Positions 1 to 7,988 of a DNA stretch of 34,179 nucleotides are shown one piece after another. How positions within the stretch are numbered: the first letter of the stretch is position 1; each line of letters opens with the position of its first letter. Source of the stretch: Anaerolineaceae bacterium UBA6086 (lineage in GTDB: Bacteria > Chloroflexota > Anaerolineae > Anaerolineales > Anaerolineaceae); contig DIXG01000009.1 of assembly GCA_002436005.1 (NCBI GenBank), positions 1 through 34,179 of the forward strand, in the 5' to 3' direction. A model generated the notes under the pieces. It was given only the letters and a program-made list of their open reading frames with translations. It was not told the DNA's origin and did no database searches. The position numbers were made by a program, and so were the translations under genes.

Positions 1-380
1 TGGTAATTCTTGATGATCTCCTGGCTTAAAATGAGCGGCAGTTCGGCTTCTTGCATCGGTGAGTGCGTGCCGGATCCCACATAAAGCGTGATATTTTCTT
101 GTTGAAAGCCCAGGGACCGCAGGTAATCCAGCAGATAGTCAATTGGATTGGGCTTTGAAACGGGTCTTGTTTTGTCGTTTATTGCAATCCCAATTGTTTT
201 AGTGTTTGAAAATGCAGAGAGTTTCTGTTTGCTAACGGGTTGTTTGAGTGCGTCTGCAATCGCTTGGGCAGGGTTTTCTAATGGCAGGCTTTCACCTGGT
301 GAAATTTCATCGATTTGGAAGATCGACGGCAAGGTAAAAGTGAGATGTTTGGCGCCGTAAGGCAACGAAAAATCGGGCAT
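1..380 (-). CDS. larA: LarA-family nickel-pincer 2-hydroxyacid racemase, N-terminal part (runs off window)
   Basis: The 126 visible residues are the N-terminus of a LarA/DUF2088 protein; the rest lies left of position 1. LarA interconverts the enantiomers of lactate, and homologues act on other 2-hydroxyacids, using a nickel-pincer nucleotide cofactor in the cytoplasm. The signature NDKTRP is at residues 69-74 and GSGTHSPM at 102-109. His106 matches the catalytic His108 region of Lactobacillus plantarum LarA, and Asp69/Arg72 match its Asp72/Arg75. The ATG at 380 is preceded by AGGAGAG five bases upstream. It follows the VOC gene on the same strand after a 239-bp gap, so it may have its own promoter. 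The cofactor genes larB, larC and larE are not in view. The substrate cannot be told from this fragment; a 2-hydroxyacid is likely. Confidence 0.85.
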   Translation of the reverse strand, partial: MPDFSLPYGAKHLTFTLPSIFQIDEISPGESLPLENPAQAIADALKQPVSKQKLSAFSNTKTIGIAINDKTRPVSKPNPIDYLLDYLRSLGFQQENITLYVGSGTHSPMQEAELPLILSQEIIKNY

Positions 381-414
381 GCAGTCTCTCCTGGCGGGTG
401 AAAAAATTCGTGTG

Positions 415-440
415 ACCAGATACTGGTAGTGATGATCACT
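415..440. promoter_or_regulatory. Two adjacent inverted repeats upstream of larA
   Basis: ACCAG-ATA-CTGGT (415-427) is a perfect 5-3-5 inverted repeat. It abuts AGTGAT-G-ATCACT (428-440), a perfect 6-1-6 repeat. Both lie 35-60 bp upstream of the larA start in the 239-bp gap 381-619. A minus-strand TATAAT (518-523) followed by TGGTATG lies further upstream; TGGTATG is also the first half of the fadR operator. Which repeat, if any, binds a regulator is unknown. No convincing gene is seen in 381-619. Confidence 0.4.
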
Positions 441-619
441 TGGGTTTTTATTCTTGTTACTGGCTGCAGGTTGGTTATCTGCAGACGATCCATGGGTCGG
501 AAAACGTGATCCATACCATTATAATCTTGATTAATCCTGCGGGTACGAGAAAACGAACATTCTGAATGAGGTTGGGCAGGTAAGCGCAGCCGCTTCACTT
601 GCGTCATCAGAATGGTTTT

Positions 620-991
620 TCAGAGCGGATGATCAAACTTTTGAATTTCTATCCAATACCCATCCGGGTCTTTGAGGAAGAAGTGATAAATTTGATACTT
701 TGGATTGGATTGCGGTGGTCCGGACACCTCCACGCCAGTGCTCATGAGTCTTTGATACCATTGATCCACGTCCTCAGTTACCAATGTAAGAATGACTTTG
801 CGCCCCGCTGCAACGGGTTCAATATGCGTGCAAAAACCCAGAAATGCGGAGTTGGTCACCCCAAAGATCAGACACGTGGATTGGTCCCGGACCAGGGGGA
901 GAGTCAGAATTTCCGAATAAAACTGCTTTGTTGCGTGCAGATCGGACGAATGCAAGAAGGTGATCTGTTGTGAGATGTTTGGTGCGTCCAT
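620..991 (-). CDS. VOC (glyoxalase/dioxygenase fold) family protein
   Basis: A 123-residue single-repeat VOC protein. It opens with the typical first beta strand (QITFLHSSDLHATKQFYSEI) and ends with the DPDGYWIEI motif, whose Glu is the usual metal ligand position. VOC proteins include glyoxalase I, epimerases, ring-cleaving dioxygenases and resistance proteins, so the fold does not fix the reaction. It lies 49 bp after the kinase gene, in the same orientation, probably in the fadR-led operon. In that setting it could handle a reactive carbonyl or hydroxyacid by-product, but that is a guess. The ATG at 991 is preceded by an AGAGAG tract. Confidence 0.85.
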   Translation of the reverse strand: MDAPNISQQITFLHSSDLHATKQFYSEILTLPLVRDQSTCLIFGVTNSAFLGFCTHIEPVAAGRKVILTLVTEDVDQWYQRLMSTGVEVSGPPQSNPKYQIYHFFLKDPDGYWIEIQKFDHPL

Positions 992-1040
992 AAAAAACTC
1001 TCTTGGTTAAGTCTAAAGCCCAATAGAATCTGACCGCGTT

Positions 1041-2588
1041 TTAGCTGATGATCTCCCGGATCTCGTTATACAGTGGTTTGAGCCTGGAATACATGCGCTT
1101 GTACACCCGGTCATACAAGTTGCGATACATGGCATGCCGCTTTGGGTCTGGTTCGAAGGTATCACCCAGGCGGGTCATCTCACTGATAGCCACAGCGAAA
1201 TCGGCATGGCGCTTCATTCCGACCGCAACATCGATTGCCGCGCCGAGCCCTGAAGCCTCGTAGACATGTGGACGCGAGACTGGCAGACCAAAAACATCCG
1301 CAGTGATTTGCATGGCACCTGGGCTCTGGCTGCCGCCGCCGGCAACCCTGAGCGAGGTAATCGGAATTTTTGAGCGTTTTTCAGTTCGCTCTGCACCTTC
1401 GAGCAGGCTATAGGCCAGCCCTTCTATGATGGCGCGATAGAAGTGGGCACGTGTATGGACATCACCAAAGCCAATCACTGCGCCTTTTGCTTCTGGTCCC
1501 GGGATTTTTAAGCCTGGTGACCAGTAGGGCTGCAGGATCAATCCTTCTGCACCTGCTGGGACGGTTCTGAGCAGTTCGTCAAACAATTCTTCCGCTTCAA
1601 TGCCGCGTTTTTCCGCCTCACGTTTCTCGACCTGACCGAATTCATCTTTGAACCAGCTCACCATCCAGAAACCGCGATAAATTTGAACTTCCATAGAATA
1701 ATATCCTGGAACAGCCGATGGATAAGGGGGGATGAGCGGGATCACTTCAGTGTATTTTTTGTGTGTAGTGTTGATGGTGGCTGTGGTGCCGTAACTCAGG
1801 CAGCCGATGCTTGGATCCAAGCAGCCTGCGCCAATGACCTCTGTGGCTTTATCGGCGGCTGTTGCGATCAACGGCAATCCCTCAGGGATTCCCGTGGCGA
1901 GGGAGGCTTCTTTGGTGATATAGCCTAATAACTCAGTGGGTTGGACGAGATCGGGTAGCTTTTCGGGTTCAACATTTACCGCCTTCCACTTCCAGTCGAA
2001 GGGTTTTGCCCAATCCTGGCTTTTATAATCAAAGGGCATATATGCCACCTGGCAGCCAACAGAATCGATGACTTTGCCCACCAGTTTTCGGGTTAGAAAG
2101 CCTGAGAGCAAGACATATTTATCGGTCTTTTCCCAAATTTCGGGCTGGTTTATTCTGATCCAATTGGCTTCAGCTTCGGCTTGCAGGTAACGTACGGTAT
2201 CCTGCATGCCCGCAATCTTAAAAAGAAACCCCCAGAGCCCACCTACAGGGTCCAAACCTTCTGTTCGGCGTTGGTCCAGCCAAACGATGGCTGGGCGAAG
2301 CGGTTCGCCATTTTTATCCAGATTGAGGACTGTTGACCTTTGTGTCGTCAAACCCACACCAATAATCGAGTCTTTGACCACACCTTCCATGTTCCATAGC
2401 CCCTGGCAAGCTTCACAAACACCCTTCCAAAAGACTTCCGGGTTCTGTTCTGCCCACCCAGGCCGGTTGGAATAGTAAGGTTGAATGGGAATTCGCTTTT
2501 TTGCCACCAGGTTACCCTGCAGGTCAAACAGCAGGGCACGCACGCTTTGGGTTCCGTTATCGATAGCCAGAATATGTTCTGTGATCAT
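1041..2588 (-). CDS. FGGY-family carbohydrate kinase (glycerol/xylulose kinase superfamily)
   Basis: A 515-residue FGGY kinase that would phosphorylate a polyol or sugar with ATP in the cytoplasm. Visible are the N-terminal phosphate loop (AIDNGTQSVRALLFD, near residue 7), the substrate-side segment GVGLTTQRSTV, the catalytic Asp region ATAADKATE, and the C-terminal ATP-site glycines VAGGGSQSPG. In E. coli GlpK the corresponding segment is QRET, where Arg83 and Glu84 hold glycerol. Here it is QRST, so the Glu is missing and glycerol is an unlikely main substrate. An upstream in-frame start exists at 2624, but the ATG at 2588 has an excellent GGGAGGA Shine-Dalgarno and gives the family N-terminus. 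It lies 89 bp downstream of glpD, whose product would be a natural pathway partner. Confidence 0.88.
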   Translation of the reverse strand: MITEHILAIDNGTQSVRALLFDLQGNLVAKKRIPIQPYYSNRPGWAEQNPEVFWKGVCEACQGLWNMEGVVKDSIIGVGLTTQRSTVLNLDKNGEPLRPAIVWLDQRRTEGLDPVGGLWGFLFKIAGMQDTVRYLQAEAEANWIRINQPEIWEKTDKYVLLSGFLTRKLVGKVIDSVGCQVAYMPFDYKSQDWAKPFDWKWKAVNVEPEKLPDLVQPTELLGYITKEASLATGIPEGLPLIATAADKATEVIGAGCLDPSIGCLSYGTTATINTTHKKYTEVIPLIPPYPSAVPGYYSMEVQIYRGFWMVSWFKDEFGQVEKREAEKRGIEAEELFDELLRTVPAGAEGLILQPYWSPGLKIPGPEAKGAVIGFGDVHTRAHFYRAIIEGLAYSLLEGAERTEKRSKIPITSLRVAGGGSQSPGAMQITADVFGLPVSRPHVYEASGLGAAIDVAVGMKRHADFAVAISEMTRLGDTFEPDPKRHAMYRNLYDRVYKRMYSRLKPLYNEIREIIS

Positions 2589-2677
2589 GTTTTCCTCCCG
2601 GTCAAAGCGATTGGTTGATGTCATTCTTTTATATCACGAAGTTGATCCAATGACTTTGCTTGTCTGGAAAAGAGGTA

Positions 2678-4255
2678 TCAGTCGGGAATGTGATAATACT
2701 TTTGCCAGATCATCTCATAGCGTTCGACTTCTTCCTGCCATTTATCCTCTGACCAACCAAGTGGTTCCTGGATGAGGTGTCGGATTTGCTCGCTGAAGTT
2801 CAATCCACCTTTTGGCAGCAGCAAGCCCATGCGTACGCGCCTGAGGAGCAAATCGTCCAGGTGTACGACTGCTTCGTGTTGGGCTGCCCAGGCTAATTCT
2901 GCCCAAAACTGGGGGAGGGGATCAATAGGAACCAGGTGTTCGGAATTGGAATCGGTGAAAAACGAATTGACATCCTCGCCCAGGCGGCCTGCCATCATGA
3001 TCCAATCGGGATTTTTGGCATCCTGGCGGTTTTTGGGCTTGGGGTGGATGAAGCAAGGCGTCCGGTGATCAAATTTTGGCTCTCCGGGCAGTTTTTCATG
3101 ACAATAATTCAAAACATCTGCTGCCATCACACGAAAGATTGACAGCTTTCCACCAGCGATGGTGACCAATCCATCCTCTTCCCAAATTTTATGTGCCCGG
3201 GATTCTTTTGAAGGTGTAGGCGCGTCGGTGTTGATGACGGGGCGTAAGCCTGAAAAGGTTGAGATAATATCCTCTTCAGTCACTGGAAAGTCTTTGAAGG
3301 TGTGCTGGGCTGCCTCAAGGAGATAGTCTAACTCAGCCCGCGTCATGCGAGTTTCATCCTCTTTCAGGGTATGATCCAGATCTGTGGTCCCGATCATGGT
3401 GCGATTCTCCCAGGGAATTGCAAACAGTGCGCGGTTGTCCCGGGGATGCAGCATGGTCACTGCTGCGGAAATCGGGAGTTTTTCCTGAGAGAAAATGATG
3501 TGACTGCCGCGCAGTCGGCGCAGGCGGGGAGCACCATTCACCTTTTGGCGAAGTTCATCGGACCAGGGTCCGGTGGCATTGATGACAACAGAGGCTTTTA
3601 ATTCTTTTTGTTCTGGTTGGAGGGCGCCTGTTTGATCCTGCACCATCACACCCTCGACCTGTCCACCTGGTGATTTACATAGCTGGATGACGCTGGCGTA
3701 ATTCAGAGCGCTGCCGCCAAAGCGAATCCCATCCATGATCACACGCATGACCAGCTGGGAATCATCCACTTTTGCATCAAAATATCTCACCCCACCTACC
3801 AGCTGATCTTCGTGGATGGCAGGCAAAGCTGATTTTACCTGTGCTGTATTCAGGCTGCGGTGCTGCCATTTGGGCGCCATCAGGTCATAGACAATCACAC
3901 CCAGTTTCATCATGTTGGTTTCATGATGAGCGTTTTCATAGGATGGAAAGATAAAAGCTAACGGGTCAACCAGTCCATCTGATTCATGCAGTAACCGCTC
4001 TCTTTCTTTGACAGATTCGCGAACCACATCATACTGACGGTTTTTGAGATACCGAATGCCTCCATGCACGAGTTTTGAGGAGCGACTGGAGGTGCCAAAG
4101 GCGAAGTCACGCGCTTCAAGGAGAAGGATTTTCAATCCTTTTTGCGCTGCCATGTTGAAAATGCCTGCACCGGTGATCCCGCCACCAATTACGATCACAT
4201 CCCAAGACTGATCCAGATCTGACCAGGTTTGCTGCCGCCAGGTTTGATTGAGCAT
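2678..4255 (-). CDS. glpD: FAD-dependent glycerol-3-phosphate dehydrogenase
   Basis: A 525-residue GlpD/GlpA-type flavoprotein that oxidises sn-glycerol 3-phosphate to dihydroxyacetone phosphate and passes electrons to the quinone pool at the membrane. The N-terminal FAD-binding motif VIGGGITGAG is at about residues 21-30, followed by LLLEARDFAFGTSSRSSKL and the GlpD signature HGGIRYL. The C-terminal part carries the DAO_C domain (VTIAGGKLSIFR and the DDLLLRRVRMGLL segment). Full length compared with about 500-560 for the family. A GAGAGGAAG ribosome-binding site precedes the ATG at 4255. It sits 14 bp after the alkyl-DHAP-synthase-like gene. DHAP is the backbone precursor for that enzyme's substrate, so the two may work in one pathway. 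Confidence 0.93.
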   Translation of the reverse strand: MLNQTWRQQTWSDLDQSWDVIVIGGGITGAGIFNMAAQKGLKILLLEARDFAFGTSSRSSKLVHGGIRYLKNRQYDVVRESVKERERLLHESDGLVDPLAFIFPSYENAHHETNMMKLGVIVYDLMAPKWQHRSLNTAQVKSALPAIHEDQLVGGVRYFDAKVDDSQLVMRVIMDGIRFGGSALNYASVIQLCKSPGGQVEGVMVQDQTGALQPEQKELKASVVINATGPWSDELRQKVNGAPRLRRLRGSHIIFSQEKLPISAAVTMLHPRDNRALFAIPWENRTMIGTTDLDHTLKEDETRMTRAELDYLLEAAQHTFKDFPVTEEDIISTFSGLRPVINTDAPTPSKESRAHKIWEEDGLVTIAGGKLSIFRVMAADVLNYCHEKLPGEPKFDHRTPCFIHPKPKNRQDAKNPDWIMMAGRLGEDVNSFFTDSNSEHLVPIDPLPQFWAELAWAAQHEAVVHLDDLLLRRVRMGLLLPKGGLNFSEQIRHLIQEPLGWSEDKWQEEVERYEMIWQKYYHIPD

Positions 4256-4269
4256 CTAATTTCTTCCTC

Positions 4270-5868
4270 TCAGTCCAGGTCAATCAATTTGCCCTGATTC
4301 ATGATGTTGTTGGGGTCCACATCTTTGATCATGTTTCTAATCATCTGTGTTCCTAAGGCACCTTTTTCGATGGGCAAATACGGCTTGTGGTCAATCCCCA
4401 CGCCATGCTGGTGGCTGATTGTGCCGCCCCGGTCAATGATGGTTTGACTGGCTGCTGTTTTGAGATTTTGCCATCTGGCTAAAGTTTCATGAGGATCCTG
4501 TGCCCGGCGATAAAGATAGGTGACATAAATGGATCCGCCATTCGTATAGACATGTGAAATGTGGCTGAATACCAGCACAGGTTCGTTATCCGCTTCGAGT
4601 CCATGGGCGATTTCTTGCACCACCGCATTGCGTGTTTCTTGGAGCTTGCTCCATGGCATGGCTGTTTCGAGGGTGTCAAGCGCGTAACCCAGGTCCCACA
4701 GCGTGTTGCGAAGATAAGGAGTCAGGAAGCGTTTCTCCACCCAGGCTTCCCCCAGGTAGAACTTTACCATCATACCCTGATACGAACGCACGAAATGAGC
4801 GAGCTGTCGATCTGCCAGGCGATTGTTTGCCGGGTTGCCGGTCAGCCCATAGATCAACATACAGGGTTGGTCGCCCTGACCAAAGATTTTTAAACCCTTC
4901 TTGGCAAGATTGACCAGTTTTTCTTCACCCGAAAGCTGGAAGGTTGTTTCGGTTTCCATGGGATCGCTCAAACGGAGCATCGAGAGCGGCAGCTCATCCT
5001 GTGCAATCTTTCGAACGGCATCCACCCCAATTTCGAAGCTCGGGAAGAAGGCCGCATAGAAATGTTCTTGTTCTGGCAGCTGCCTGATGCGCATGGTGGC
5101 TTCTGTCAGGATACCCAGGCGTGCTTCTGATCCGAGCACCATGTGGCGGAGATCAGGCCCAGCGGCACTTTTAGGAACGTGGGGCAGATCCAGTGGACCT
5201 GACGGCGTTTCCATATGGCCGCTGACGAAGAGAGGCTCAATCCGTCCATAATGATAAGATTGCTGACCAACCGAACGGGTGACAATCCAACCGCCAAGAG
5301 TCGAGTATTCCCAGGACTGGGGAAAGTGTCCGAGGATGTAGCCATGTTTACGTAATTGCTCTTCCAGTTGCGGACCGCTGACCCCTGCGCCAAAGGTTGC
5401 CTCGTGGTTTTCTTCATTCAAGTCGATCAACTGGTTCATACGTGCCAGATCAACACTGATGGTGATCGGACCTTCTCCAGGTGGTGTTAGGTGGCCTGTC
5501 ACGCTCGAACCACCTCCATAAGGGATCAGGTTGATATGCTCCCTTTCTGCAAATTCAATCAATGTTCGTACGTCATCTTTGGATGTCGGATATGCAACGC
5601 CATCCGGATAAGTGTCGATCAAGCCATCGAACATATCCACCCAATCGTTGAGCGATTGCCCACGGGCATGTTTCAATCGTTCTTCGGGATCAGCTGTGAT
5701 TAATGGGTGATTTGGGCATGTAGAAGGTGGGATTTTTGCAAGTAATTCTTTGACCGGGATGTTTGGCAATTTTAGTGGTTTACCGACTGCTTTTGAAAGA
5801 TATTCTCTGGCAGGCTCTGGAACCGGGTAATCTGTATCGATATTTCCCCACCCTTGAATTCTTTTCAT
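4270..5868 (-). CDS. FAD-binding oxidase of the alkylglycerone-phosphate synthase (AGPS) family
   Basis: A 532-residue VAO/GlcD-fold flavoprotein, closest in my reading to eukaryotic alkyl-DHAP synthase. That enzyme exchanges the acyl chain of acyl-DHAP for a fatty alcohol, the committed ether-lipid step. The FAD pyrophosphate loop PYGGGSSV is at 117-123. Also present are STLGGW, GPDLRHMVLGSEARLGILTEATM, LETAMPW, the late SHQHGVG (485-491; SHHHG in human AGPS) and the closing VDPNNIMNQGKL. Family members also include D-lactate and other 2-hydroxyacid dehydrogenases, a real alternative given larA nearby. The ATG at 5868 is chosen because GGAGGAG lies just before it; the TTG 12 bases upstream is part of that site. 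It is the first structural gene after fadR, 21 bp away. Confidence 0.85.
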   Translation of the reverse strand: MKRIQGWGNIDTDYPVPEPAREYLSKAVGKPLKLPNIPVKELLAKIPPSTCPNHPLITADPEERLKHARGQSLNDWVDMFDGLIDTYPDGVAYPTSKDDVRTLIEFAEREHINLIPYGGGSSVTGHLTPPGEGPITISVDLARMNQLIDLNEENHEATFGAGVSGPQLEEQLRKHGYILGHFPQSWEYSTLGGWIVTRSVGQQSYHYGRIEPLFVSGHMETPSGPLDLPHVPKSAAGPDLRHMVLGSEARLGILTEATMRIRQLPEQEHFYAAFFPSFEIGVDAVRKIAQDELPLSMLRLSDPMETETTFQLSGEEKLVNLAKKGLKIFGQGDQPCMLIYGLTGNPANNRLADRQLAHFVRSYQGMMVKFYLGEAWVEKRFLTPYLRNTLWDLGYALDTLETAMPWSKLQETRNAVVQEIAHGLEADNEPVLVFSHISHVYTNGGSIYVTYLYRRAQDPHETLARWQNLKTAASQTIIDRGGTISHQHGVGIDHKPYLPIEKGALGTQMIRNMIKDVDPNNIMNQGKLIDLD

Positions 5869-5889
5869 GATCTCCTCCAATTGGTTGGT

Positions 5890-6615
5890 TTAGTTGAAAT
5901 TTGTTTGCTGCCAAAACAAAAGGCTGTCAGCCATGACCTGCTCGGTGATTTCCATGGCATGACCTTGATCTCTCTTTTGCGCTGCGGCAGATAAGTCTTC
6001 ATAATACTGAAAGGAGTGCTTACGGGCAGCTGGAAGTGCGAAATAGTGAGGTGCCAAATTCAGATACATGTCCACAAAGCCATTCATGATCATGATAAAG
6101 ACCGGGTTATTACTGAGCAGTGTCAGTTCGTGCTGCAAGGCACAATCGAAGTTTGAAAACAGATGAGGCGAGTCCTGCAGTGTAAATCGTCCTTCAAGAA
6201 AGTGGACAACTTTTTCTGGCGCATTGGTTACTGCCATTGCTGTGAATACTGGAGCCATTGAGAGGCGAACTTTGAGAAGATCGGGAATGAAGTCTGGAGG
6301 TAAATGGGTTGGATGCTCCGTCAAAGCGTTGAGGACGCCCAATTTTCCTTCGTGCCAGTAATCCCGGACGCGTGTGGGCTTGCCCTGGTGGATTTCAATC
6401 CAGCCATCTCGCTCCAGGCGCTGGAGTGCTTCACGCAGAGTGGGGCGTGTGACACCCAGCGCGTTGGCTAACTCTCTTTCACCCGGCAAATGACTGTTGA
6501 TGGGAAAGGATCCGTCTAAAATGGCGTCGATAAGGCGAGACTCAGCGATTTCAGCTGGTTTTGGTATCGGTTTCCATTGAGGCTCCTGTTTGGGTAAAAA
6601 CTGGTAAGTGGTCAT
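5890..6615 (-). CDS. fadR: FadR-type GntR regulator, predicted acyl-CoA responsive
   Basis: A 241-residue regulator, against 239 for E. coli FadR, and recognisably similar along its whole length. The N-terminal winged helix (about 20-84) keeps the DNA-contact positions Arg47, Thr56, Arg57 and Arg61 (E. coli Arg35, Thr44, Arg45, Arg49). E. coli His65 aligns with Gln77, with a His one residue before it. After GKPTRVRDYW comes an all-helical C-terminal domain with FadR_C-like segments such as NGFVDMYLNLAPHYFALP. In E. coli this domain binds long-chain acyl-CoA and releases DNA. A GTG-initiated extension to 6675 is possible in frame, but the ATG at 6615 fits the family length and the promoter. 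It heads the operon, and an operator overlaps its start, which indicates autoregulation. Confidence 0.88.
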   Translation of the reverse strand: MTTYQFLPKQEPQWKPIPKPAEIAESRLIDAILDGSFPINSHLPGERELANALGVTRPTLREALQRLERDGWIEIHQGKPTRVRDYWHEGKLGVLNALTEHPTHLPPDFIPDLLKVRLSMAPVFTAMAVTNAPEKVVHFLEGRFTLQDSPHLFSNFDCALQHELTLLSNNPVFIMIMNGFVDMYLNLAPHYFALPAARKHSFQYYEDLSAAAQKRDQGHAMEITEQVMADSLLFWQQTNFN

Positions 6616-6650
6616 ACCAGTATCATAAACGAAATTCAACCATTTTACAA
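6609..6650 (-). promoter_or_regulatory. fadR promoter with overlapping FadR-like operator; mRNA probably leaderless
   Basis: On the minus strand, TTGTAA (6645-6650) and TATGAT (6622-6627) are separated by exactly 17 bp. The fadR ATG begins 7 bases after the -10 box, so transcription should start at or next to the A of the ATG, giving a leaderless message. The palindrome TGGT-CAT-ACCA (6609-6619) covers the start codon. Read on the plus strand, AAGTGGTCATACCAGT (6606-6621) closely matches the E. coli FadR consensus AACTGGTCNGACCAGT as I recall it. A repressor bound here would block initiation. Confidence 0.7.
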
Positions 6651-6739
6651 GCTTTTTGGGTGAAAGATACACCAAAACCTGGCAAAGTTACCTGAATTGA
6701 GTTTCTTGTGTGATTTTAGATGGCTGAATTATGCTGGCT

Positions 6740-7861
6740 TTATAAATGGATTTCATAAAGACGATGAATTTTGTGAAATTCAATATCCAGATTTTCGAGT
6801 TCAAGCAAGATGTTGATATTTTCTTCGCGCATTTGGAGCATTTCTGCATAGTCGTACTGGTCAAAGCTCATCACACTTTTGTATATTTCGTTATAAAGGA
6901 TTGCTGTTCCGCCCAGCCGTTGATAGTCTTCAATGATCCCGATGCCGTTCAAGTCAATCCAATGGGTTCGCTTACTTTCGCGCAAAATCTGCAGCCACCC
7001 AATGGGAAACAGCCGTCCCTTTGCGCGCTGGAGCCCTGCACCGATATCCGGATATGCCAGCACCCATCCGACTGCCTTTCCGTCTTTATGGATCAGTTTC
7101 ACAAGGCGTGGGTCGGCAATCCATAGCAGTTGCGAAACCATAGTATCCATGTCCTCATCTGTGATCGGTGGATTGCCAGCGGGTTCTGCCAGTGAGTCGT
7201 TATAGAGGCGTTTGAAGTCGTTGATTACCTTTTTAAGTTCAGCCTTGCTCCGCAGTTCCGGCGCATAAAAGCCCATCCGTTTTTCTACCAGTTTTGCTGC
7301 CTTCAAGATTTTTTCAGGCCAGACCAATGAGCGATCAATTCGAGCGGTGAAAACATCTTTGACTTTTTCAAACCCCAGTGACTCTATGAGTGCCGGGTAA
7401 TAGTCTGGATTGTAAGCCTGTCCGAACGCAGGTTGATATTCAAATCCTTTAACCAGCATGCCAAACCCATCCAGCACGGTAAAGCCCTTTGGTCCGAGGA
7501 CATGGTTTAGTCCCTGTTCTTCAGCCCACTCAAAACCACGCTTGAACAGTCCCTCTGCCACCGCCTGATCGTTTATTGATTCAAAATAATAAAAAAAAGC
7601 AGTTTTGGATTGGTGAAAGTCGTTATAGCGGTGGTTGTTTGCTGTAGCAAGCCGACCCAGGACATTCCCCTGATCATTTATTGCCAGGTAAAAGGCGGCC
7701 TCTCCATAGGTGTAAAAGGGATGGTTGGGTTTGAAAATCTGCCGTATCCCAGTTCGTAAGGGGGGCACCCATTGAGGTGTGCTTTGATATAGTTTGAAGG
7801 GAAAATCGATAAAGGCTGTTTGATATTTGCGGTTGTTGGGGGGGATCTGTATGATCTGCAT
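6740..7861 (-). CDS. GNAT-like N-acyltransferase superfamily protein, function unknown
   Basis: About 374 residues. The N-terminal IDFPFKLYQSTPQWVPPLR and the following GRLATANNHRYNDFHQSKTAFFYYFE layout belong to a widespread family of two-part GNAT-fold proteins (YghO-like in database naming). The region HVLGPKGFTVLDGFGMLVKGF resembles an N-terminal GNAT half. The C-terminal part (WIDLNGIGIIEDYQRLGG) looks like the acyl-CoA-binding beta4-alpha3 element of a second half. The substrate is unknown. Two adjacent ATGs (7864, 7861) follow a weak AGAAAG; the second gives better spacing. It lies upstream of fadR on the same strand, but 124 bp and a separate fadR promoter divide them. Family membership is my pattern reading, not a search result. 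Confidence 0.65.
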   Translation of the reverse strand: MQIIQIPPNNRKYQTAFIDFPFKLYQSTPQWVPPLRTGIRQIFKPNHPFYTYGEAAFYLAINDQGNVLGRLATANNHRYNDFHQSKTAFFYYFESINDQAVAEGLFKRGFEWAEEQGLNHVLGPKGFTVLDGFGMLVKGFEYQPAFGQAYNPDYYPALIESLGFEKVKDVFTARIDRSLVWPEKILKAAKLVEKRMGFYAPELRSKAELKKVINDFKRLYNDSLAEPAGNPPITDEDMDTMVSQLLWIADPRLVKLIHKDGKAVGWVLAYPDIGAGLQRAKGRLFPIGWLQILRESKRTHWIDLNGIGIIEDYQRLGGTAILYNEIYKSVMSFDQYDYAEMLQMREENINILLELENLDIEFHKIHRLYEIHL

Positions 7862-7932
7862 CATTAACTTTCTGTGGCATAAGAACAATGAATACTATAG
7901 ACGATGTTATCGTTTTGAACAAGGGTAAATTT

Positions 7933-7964
7933 GCAAAAAAGACCTGATTCCAGGTCTTTTTTGC
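7933..7964. terminator. Bidirectional intrinsic terminator
   Basis: A perfect 14-bp stem (GCAAAAAAGACCTG and its complement) surrounds an ATTC loop, with A- and T-runs on the two arms. It sits just after the stop of the lipoprotein gene at 7989 (minus strand) and upstream of the GNAT-like gene. Confidence 0.9.
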
Positions 7965-7988
7965 AGCGTTTTTGATTTAGCCCTGGTT

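Noticed and set aside
278..607. 109-codon minus-strand open frame between larA and the VOC gene
   Set aside because: It overlaps the larA start in another frame, has no family resemblance and no ribosome-binding site; low-complexity chance frame.
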